64,000 nucleotides of DNA. Origin: Curtobacterium sp. PhB115. GTDB taxonomy: Bacteria > Actinomycetota > Actinomycetes > Actinomycetales > Microbacteriaceae. A model generated the notes under the pieces. The model was not told the DNA's origin and did not search any database. It saw only the letters and a list, made by a program, of their open reading frames with translations. The stretch lies in NCBI RefSeq assembly GCF_003752025.1, contig NZ_RJKR01000008.1:124001-188000 (forward strand), in the 5' to 3' direction. Shown here piece by piece: positions 59,477-64,000 of the stretch (position 1 is its first letter; every line of letters begins with the position of its first letter). The translations under genes were made by a program, and so were the position numbers.

Positions 59477-59999
59477 AGGCGACGAGGCGCGCGAAGGCAT
59501 CCCGCTCGGCCGGGTCGTCGACGGGGCGCCACAGCAGCATCCGGAGTGCGAAGTCGTCCGGGATCAGCAGCTCCTGGAAGACCATCGTGATCGGTCCGAC
59601 GAACGGCTGCACGAACCGGACCGCCGCGCTGCGTGCCGGCCGACGGTCGTCGTGCGCCCACGCCTGGGCGAACGCGATGCTCTGCGACGACAGCTCGCCC
59701 ACGAGCTTCCGGAACCCGGCGTCCTCCTCGTGCTGGTCGAGCGAGTCCCGGAGCATCGCCGCGATCTGACCGGAGGCATCCCGCCACTCCGGTGAGTCGT
59801 CGTCCACGACGGGGTTGAGGAACGTGTACCGCGCGATGTTCACCGTCGGGTGGAACGCCCCGCTCAACGCCCGCGCGAGCGGGTTCGAGGTGACGACCGT
59901 CAGGTGCCGGTCCGTCACCACCGCGGGCAGACACCGGATCGCGCTCACCAGTTCGTTGACACCGTCACGACCGACGTCCCCGGCACCGTTGCGGTTCAT
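59457..59999 (-). CDS. MmyB-like ligand-binding domain protein lacking the HTH
   Basis: Protein of 180 residues corresponding only to the C-terminal MmyB-type domain (LPAVVTDRHLTVVTSNPLAR, SLDQHEEDAGFRKLVGEL, AQAWAHDDRRP, FVQPFVGPITMVFQELLIP). No helix-turn-helix is encoded in the 200 bp upstream in any frame read. A good leaderless TAGCGT 7 nt before the ATG suggests the truncated form is expressed, perhaps as a decoy or ligand sink for the full-length paralogues. Otherwise a remnant. Confidence 0.75.
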   Translation of the reverse strand: MNRNGAGDVGRDGVNELVSAIRCLPAVVTDRHLTVVTSNPLARALSGAFHPTVNIARYTFLNPVVDDDSPEWRDASGQIAAMLRDSLDQHEEDAGFRKLVGELSSQSIAFAQAWAHDDRRPARSAAVRFVQPFVGPITMVFQELLIPDDFALRMLLWRPVDDPAERDAFARLVAFTAEQD

Positions 60000-60006
60000 G
60001 ACGGCC

Positions 60007-60012
60007 ACGCTA
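60007..60012 (-). promoter_or_regulatory. Leaderless -10 element of HTH-less MmyB gene
   Basis: TAGCGT on the minus strand, 7 nt before the ATG at 59999. Confidence 0.5.
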
Positions 60013-60188
60013 GCTCCCGGCTCGTGGCCGAGGGTGGCCCTTCGAGGACCACTTCTGCGCACGCCGGGCTGCTCGGAACGATCCACCGGTGCCCGGGACG
60101 GGTTCGGGCCGCCCCGATGCCGCCCCGCCGCACCGCCGCACCCTCGCCCGGGTCCTCACAGGGCCACGTGGATCGTCGTCCCGCTCCG

Positions 60189-60194
60189 TACGGT
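60189..60194 (+). promoter_or_regulatory. Leaderless -10 element of TrxB-like gene
   Basis: TACGGT ends 6 nt before the ATG at 60201. The 201-bp divergent gap contains no other clear motif. Confidence 0.5.
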
Positions 60195-60200
60195 GCTTCC

Positions 60201-61478
60201 ATGGAGCAGGACCACGAGACCGTCGACCGGGTGCCCTCGCGGCGCGTCCGGGTGTACGGACGCGAGTTCGACGCCGACACCTACGCGGTCCGGGACTTCC
60301 TGTCGCGGTCGGTCGTCCAGTTCGACTGGGTGCCGCTGCGGGACGACGACCAAGCGATGACCGTGACCGGAGTCCGGCTGGACGACGCCCGCCTGCCGAT
60401 CGTGACGTTCCCGGACGGCACCAGGCTCGTCGCCCCGGCGCTCCGTGACATCGCCGACCGGCTCGGCTGGATCCACGCGGCCCGCCGGAGCGAGTACGAC
60501 CTGTCGATCTACGGCGCCGGCCCCGCCGGGTTGTCCGCCGCCGTGTACGCCGCGTCGGAGGGGCTGAACGTCGTGCTGCTGGAACGTGACGCGGTCGGCG
60601 GCCAGGCCGGCTCCAGCAGCCTCATCGAGAACTACCTCGGCTTCCCCGAGGGAGTCCCCGGTGCCGAACTGGCCGAGCGGGCGCGGGAACAGGCGATCCG
60701 CTTCGGCGCCGAGCTCCTGGTGATGCGCGAAGGCGTCCGTGGTGTCTTCCACGACAACCGCATCCACGCCGACCTCGCCGATGGCGGACACGTCGTCGCC
60801 CGGGCGAACATCTGCGCGACCGGGGTCGCCTGGCGGCGCCTCGGCCTGCCGCGCGAAGACGAGCTGCTCGGCTGCGGCGTGTACTACGGTGCCGGCACGG
60901 GTGAGGCCGACGGGTGCGTCGGCGAACAGGTCTTCGTGGTCGGGGGAGCGAACTCCGCCGGCCAGGCCGCGATGAACCTGGCCCGATCGGCCGCCCACGT
61001 GACGATGCTGGTCCGCGGTGCGTCGCTCGCGGCCACGATGTCCGAGTACCTCTCCAGCCGGATCGCCGCCGCACCGAACATCTCCGTCGAGACCGGCACC
61101 CGGGTCACGGGACTCCTCGGCGACACCCGGCTCGCGGCGATCGAGGTCACCGACGGGCGGGACTCGGCCTCGGAACGGCCGGCGTCGCGCCTCTTCATCT
61201 GCATCGGGGGCGAGCCCGACACGAACTGGGCTGCGGAGACCCCGATGGTCCGCGACCGCCTCGGGTACCTCGTCACCGGCCCGGACCTCGACGACGTGCC
61301 CGGTTCGCTCACGCAGTGGGCGCCGACGCGTCGGCCGTTCTACCTCGAGACCAGCGTTCCCGGTTCCTTCGCCGCCGGGGACGTCCGTGCCGGCTCGGTG
61401 AAGCGCGTCGCCGCCGCCGTCGGCGAGGGCGCGATGGCCGTCACCTTCGTCCACCGCCACCTGGCGACGAGCGACTGA
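60201..61478 (+). CDS. Thioredoxin-reductase-like FAD oxidoreductase without CxxC
   Basis: Flavoprotein of 425 residues. The first about 85 residues form a glutaredoxin/thioredoxin-like fold without cysteines (RVRVYGREFDADTYAVRDFL), then a TrxB-like body: FAD fold YDLSIYGAGPAGLSAAVYA, GGQAGSSSLIENYLGFP, NAD(P)H fold VFVVGGANSAGQAAMNLA, and SFAAGDVRAGSVKRVAAAVG. The redox CxxC of true reductases is replaced (LGCGVYYGAGTGEADGCVG), as in the family that also carries cyclic-nucleotide domains elsewhere; that domain is absent here. It probably reduces a non-thioredoxin partner or is a sensor. A membrane-protein gene starts 12 bp downstream. Confidence 0.85.
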   Translation: MEQDHETVDRVPSRRVRVYGREFDADTYAVRDFLSRSVVQFDWVPLRDDDQAMTVTGVRLDDARLPIVTFPDGTRLVAPALRDIADRLGWIHAARRSEYDLSIYGAGPAGLSAAVYAASEGLNVVLLERDAVGGQAGSSSLIENYLGFPEGVPGAELAERAREQAIRFGAELLVMREGVRGVFHDNRIHADLADGGHVVARANICATGVAWRRLGLPREDELLGCGVYYGAGTGEADGCVGEQVFVVGGANSAGQAAMNLARSAAHVTMLVRGASLAATMSEYLSSRIAAAPNISVETGTRVTGLLGDTRLAAIEVTDGRDSASERPASRLFICIGGEPDTNWAAETPMVRDRLGYLVTGPDLDDVPGSLTQWAPTRRPFYLETSVPGSFAAGDVRAGSVKRVAAAVGEGAMAVTFVHRHLATSD

Positions 61479-61490
61479 GGGGCGACGACG

Positions 61491-62180
61491 ATGTCCGAAG
61501 AACCCGACCCGCCGCTCCCCACCGCGTCCGAGTCCGTCGCACACCTCGACCGCCCCTCCGCGTTCTTCAACGCCCTGATGACCGAGCACTTCGTCCTGGA
61601 GAGCGCTCGCAGCATCACCGTGAGCGAGTCGAGCAGTCGGTCGTCGCTGTACCTCACGACGCTCTCCAGTTCCCTCGTGGCCTTCGGGTTCCTCGCACAC
61701 ACGCCGTTCGCCCTCGGGTTCCTCGGCGCGATCATCCCGGTGATCGTCCTGCTCGGCGTCTTCACGTACGAGCGGCTCGTCGAGACCGCGTTGGAGGACG
61801 TCGCCGCGCTCGCCGCGATGCAGCGGATCCGTCGCTACTACGGCCGACTCCTGCCCGAGGCGGACACCTACTTCACGATGCCGCACGGCCGACACGCGTC
61901 GAACGAACTCCTCGACATCGGCCGTGCCCCGTCCTGGTACCGGCTGCTGTTCACCATGTCGTCGGCCGTGGCGGTCGTGAACTCGATCGTCGCCGGGGCC
62001 GGCATCGCGATCCTCGTGGACCAGCTCGGCGCCGACGACCCAGCCTCCATCGTCTGGGGCGTCGTGGCGTCGGCGGTGCTGGCCGTCGTGCACCTCGCCT
62101 ACCAGGTTCGGGCGTACGCGTCGGCGCACGAGTTGATCGCCCGGTCGGAGGCGCTCGACGACCGTGCCGCGCAGCGCTGA
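61491..62180 (+). CDS. Membrane protein of unknown function
   Basis: Protein of 229 residues with about four hydrophobic segments in two pairs (SSSLVAFGFLAHTPFALGFL, GAIIPVIVLLGVFTYERLV, then SSAVAVVNSIVAGAGIAILV and IVWGVVASAVLAVVHLAYQV). Between the pairs lies a cytoplasmic-type loop AAMQRIRRYYGRLLPEADTY. The N-terminus is polar. GAGGGG precedes the ATG. It follows the TrxB-like gene by 12 bp and is probably cotranscribed; no family recognised with confidence. Confidence 0.75.
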   Translation: MSEEPDPPLPTASESVAHLDRPSAFFNALMTEHFVLESARSITVSESSSRSSLYLTTLSSSLVAFGFLAHTPFALGFLGAIIPVIVLLGVFTYERLVETALEDVAALAAMQRIRRYYGRLLPEADTYFTMPHGRHASNELLDIGRAPSWYRLLFTMSSAVAVVNSIVAGAGIAILVDQLGADDPASIVWGVVASAVLAVVHLAYQVRAYASAHELIARSEALDDRAAQR

Positions 62181-62213
62181 CGCGGACGCCGAACGCGGTG
62201 GCTCCGCCTCGGG

Positions 62214-62219
62214 TAGCGT
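62214..62219 (+). promoter_or_regulatory. Leaderless -10 element of small membrane protein gene
   Basis: TAGCGT ends 7 nt before the ATG at 62227. Confidence 0.45.
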
Positions 62220-62226
62220 CACGCGC

Positions 62227-62481
62227 ATGCTCGAGACGAAGCAGCGCAGCATCCTCGAACGGCTGGTCGGCAAGCCCCTCCCGTGGCTCGGATGGGCGTG
62301 GGTGGTCCTCGCAGCGATCTGGCTCGTCCTCGCCTTCGTCGACCCGTCCGGATTCCACACCACGATGGCGATCACCTGGACGATCCTCGCGGCCGTCCAA
62401 CTCGGTTCCGTCCACCTCGCCCGCCGGCAGGAACGGCGACGCATCCAGGGCGAGGACACGGGCAAAGACTCCGCCGCGTGA
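62227..62481 (+). CDS. Small membrane protein of unknown function
   Basis: 84 residues with two hydrophobic helices (LGWAWVVLAAIWLVLAFVDP, TMAITWTILAAVQLGSVHLA) and a charged C-terminal tail (RRQERRRIQGEDTGKD). The ATG at 62227 is chosen for its leaderless -10 hexamer over an in-frame ATG at 62164. No family recognised. Confidence 0.7.
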   Translation: MLETKQRSILERLVGKPLPWLGWAWVVLAAIWLVLAFVDPSGFHTTMAITWTILAAVQLGSVHLARRQERRRIQGEDTGKDSAA

Positions 62482-62560
62482 CATCGTCGACGATGGCCGC
62501 CCGAGCGCAGGTGACGGCGACCCCGTCAGGGTGGCTTGTGCCCTGAGGCAGAGTGGGAGC

Positions 62561-62899
62561 ATGGTCAGTACAGCTCCGAACACGATCCACTTCCACCGCC
62601 AGCACCACGAAGCGATCACGAGCGGCGAGAAGGTCACCACCGTCCGGTGGAACGAGTCCGTACCGGTGGGAGCCGCGATCTTCGTCTTCGACGAGCTTCC
62701 GGCGGCCGAGGCTGTCGCCGGAACCGTGACCGCCGTGCGGCAGTACCGGCTCGACACCCTCACGGCCGAGCAGGCGCACCAGCCGCCAGGCACCGACATG
62801 CAACTCTTCGCGCAGCAGCTCCGAGAGAACCACTACCCGGACATGCCTTCCGACGCGCTGGTCGAGGTGGCCCGACTGGTCACGATCGTCCGCGCCTGA
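62561..62899 (+). CDS. ASCH domain protein (YqfB-like)
   Basis: 112-residue ASCH-fold protein. IHFHRQHHEAITSGEKVTTV with the conserved lysine, then VTAVRQYRLDTLTAEQAH, follow E. coli YqfB, an N4-acetylcytidine amidohydrolase, with similar length; RNA-related amidohydrolase activity or RNA binding is a fair guess. The ATG at 62561 follows a CAGAGT hexamer 7 nt upstream, close to a leaderless -10. Confidence 0.75.
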   Translation: MVSTAPNTIHFHRQHHEAITSGEKVTTVRWNESVPVGAAIFVFDELPAAEAVAGTVTAVRQYRLDTLTAEQAHQPPGTDMQLFAQQLRENHYPDMPSDALVEVARLVTIVRA

Positions 62900-62917
62900 C
62901 GCTGACAGCGCCGGAGT

Positions 62918-63367
62918 TCACCAGGAGTCGCGGTACGAGATCTCCATGTGCTCGGTCGAAACGGGTGTCAGTTCGAGATCGAGCCCAGCGGCCCCCAACC
63001 GTCGCAAGACTTCCGCCGGCACCGTGAAGGTGTTCTCCTTGTGGTCGGTGATGAGGAACGCCGACAACGTGATCTCGTAGCCCTCGTCGCGCAGACCTGC
63101 GAACAGATCCGCCGCGTTGTGCGGCAGCAGCTGCAGGACCCACTGCACACGACCCCAAGGGTCTTGCCCGTACTCAGCGCGGATCTCGTCGACGTGAAGG
63201 ACGCTGAACAGGTTCCAGATTGACACGTCGAAGACGCGGGGACCGTCACCCTGGAGGTCCCCGATCTCGTACAGCTCGTCCGGAGTGACGCCCATCAGTT
63301 GTGTCACGTGCGCCGAGGAACCCCGCTGGCCGTGGATGCTCAGCTCCACCTGGATGCTCTTGATCAC
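62918..63367 (-). CDS. DUF4279-like protein of unknown function
   Basis: About 149 residues: VIKSIQVELSIHGQRGS, MGVTPDELYEIGDLQGDGPR, WVLQLLPHNAADLFAGLRDE, AFLITDHKENTFTVPAEVLR, EISYRDSW. The pattern fits the DUF4279 type of small soluble proteins sometimes found as immunity-like proteins. A longer form starting at 63403 is possible. Base composition is visibly less GC-rich than the flanking genes, which hints at acquisition. The annotation is tentative. Confidence 0.6.
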   Translation of the reverse strand: MIKSIQVELSIHGQRGSSAHVTQLMGVTPDELYEIGDLQGDGPRVFDVSIWNLFSVLHVDEIRAEYGQDPWGRVQWVLQLLPHNAADLFAGLRDEGYEITLSAFLITDHKENTFTVPAEVLRRLGAAGLDLELTPVSTEHMEISYRDSW

Positions 63368-63474
63368 TCCGGCAGTGTCCCACTCACGCTGTGCCGAGAT
63401 CACGGCCCCCTGACACGGTGACGTCCGCTCATCGATCGGGTACCGGGTGGTCTCGCGGGGAGTCGACCCGGCGG

Positions 63475-64000
63475 TCAGATTCTCCTCTGCCTCGCCGCGA
63501 CGGTCGCGAGCAGGGTCGTGGGGATGAGAGTGAGTGCCACGATGCCAGCTCCGATCAGTGCAGGACCGGCAACTCCGGTGGTGTCGAGCAATACGCCGAC
63601 GAGTGCGGTCCCGATGGCGGTACCGAGGTTGAACGCGGACACCGTGAGCGCGGACCCGAGCGGTGCTGCATCGCCGGCAGCGTGCACGGCGGTGTGGATC
63701 AGGACGCCGTTCGCGCTGAGTCCGAAGAGGCCGAGGACGGCGACGAGGACCGCGGTGAGGATCGGCTGGTCAGTGACGAGTCCGATGAGTACGAGCAGGA
63801 CCGTGCTGGCCGCAGGGGTCACGATGGTGACCAGTCCGGGCCGGGCGTCGCCGAGGCGGCCACCGAGGAGCGTGCCGATGAAGGACCCGACACCGAACGC
63901 CGTCAGCACGACCGGCACGAGGCCGGCCGCGATGCCAGCGCGGTCGGTCAGCACCGGGGCGATGTACGAGTAGGCGGAGACGACGCCGCCGCTGGTCGTG
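63475..64000 (-). CDS. MFS transporter, DHA1-like (5' end outside window)
   Basis: C-terminal about 174 residues of a drug/metabolite major facilitator, running off the right edge. Helices are evident in PVVLTAFGVGSFIGTLLGG, VLLVLIGLVTDQPILTAVLV, and GTAIGTALVGVLLDTTGVAG, with the loop GDARPG between helices matching the MFS signature-like GRLGDARPG. The visible start SGGVVSAYSYIAPVLTD resembles Cmx/AraJ-type exporters. Substrate unknown. The stop is at 63475. Confidence 0.85.
   Translation of the reverse strand, partial: TTSGGVVSAYSYIAPVLTDRAGIAAGLVPVVLTAFGVGSFIGTLLGGRLGDARPGLVTIVTPAASTVLLVLIGLVTDQPILTAVLVAVLGLFGLSANGVLIHTAVHAAGDAAPLGSALTVSAFNLGTAIGTALVGVLLDTTGVAGPALIGAGIVALTLIPTTLLATVAARQRRI

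Noticed and set aside
1..64000. tRNA, rRNA, riboswitch or replication-origin signals
   Set aside because: No convincing cloverleaf with a GGTTCGA-type loop, no rRNA stretches, no DnaA-box cluster and no known riboswitch core was found by reading; a covariance-model search would be decisive.

Overview
The window is very GC-rich (about 70 percent or more by eye), densely coded DNA from an actinobacterium. Gene content, very short intergenic gaps, many GTG starts and many genes with a TANNNT hexamer 6-8 nt before the start codon (a leaderless-transcript signature) point to Microbacteriaceae. A plant-associated Curtobacterium-like organism is my best guess, but that is inference. It reads as ordinary chromosome: no tRNA, rRNA, CRISPR, insertion sequence or prophage was recognised.

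Layout. 1-7.3 kb: a truncated sugar-binding lipoprotein gene and a GH78 alpha-L-rhamnosidase gene carry the same 12-bp LacI-type operator. Between them lie a cytochrome P450 with its own ferredoxin reductase and 3Fe-4S ferredoxin, and a divergent AraC regulator. 7.4-14.8 kb: phosphoesterase, quinone-oxidoreductase-like enzyme, a LolA-like/ABC exporter operon, RpiB with a SorC regulator, and a DinB-like protein. 15-24 kb: ProP-type transporter, phosphatase, GlpD with a divergent SorC regulator and two matching palindromic operators, AraC regulator, GlcD-like oxidase, alanine dehydrogenase. 24-30 kb: TspO-like membrane protein, CorA, ClC channel, antitoxin-like small protein, SufS-SufU.

30.2-34.9 kb is a tightly coupled leftward operon (HdeD-like membrane protein, universal stress protein, glutaminase, MFS transporter, class II amidotransferase) that looks like a glutamine-dependent acid-resistance module. 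35-37.8 kb: MarR regulator with two operators facing a glyoxalase-fold protein, then a DmoA/NtaA-type monooxygenase and an acetyltransferase. 38-45.2 kb: allantoin utilisation (NCS1 permease, racemase, allantoinase, ureidoglycine-glyoxylate aminotransferase, allantoate amidohydrolase, RpiR regulator). 45-53 kb: small enzymes, a frameshifted dipeptidase, cysK-cysE, and an ECF sigma factor with Asp23-like partners preceded by a repetitive mini-ORF. 53-60 kb: regulator-rich stretch (XRE-NB-ARC STAND protein, two AraC-type regulators and three MmyB-type XRE relatives, one broken by a deletion of about 49 bp and one lacking its DNA-binding domain). 60-64 kb: thioredoxin-reductase-like flavoprotein without a CxxC, small membrane proteins, an ASCH protein, and a truncated MFS gene.

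The most unusual content is between the genes. There are three families of palindromic repeats: family C (5 copies) with a conserved one-sided tail, family A (2 copies) followed by iterated 11-bp units, and family B (2 copies). Several genes end inside these repeats. Simple-sequence tracts also lengthen the ends of several unrelated proteins.
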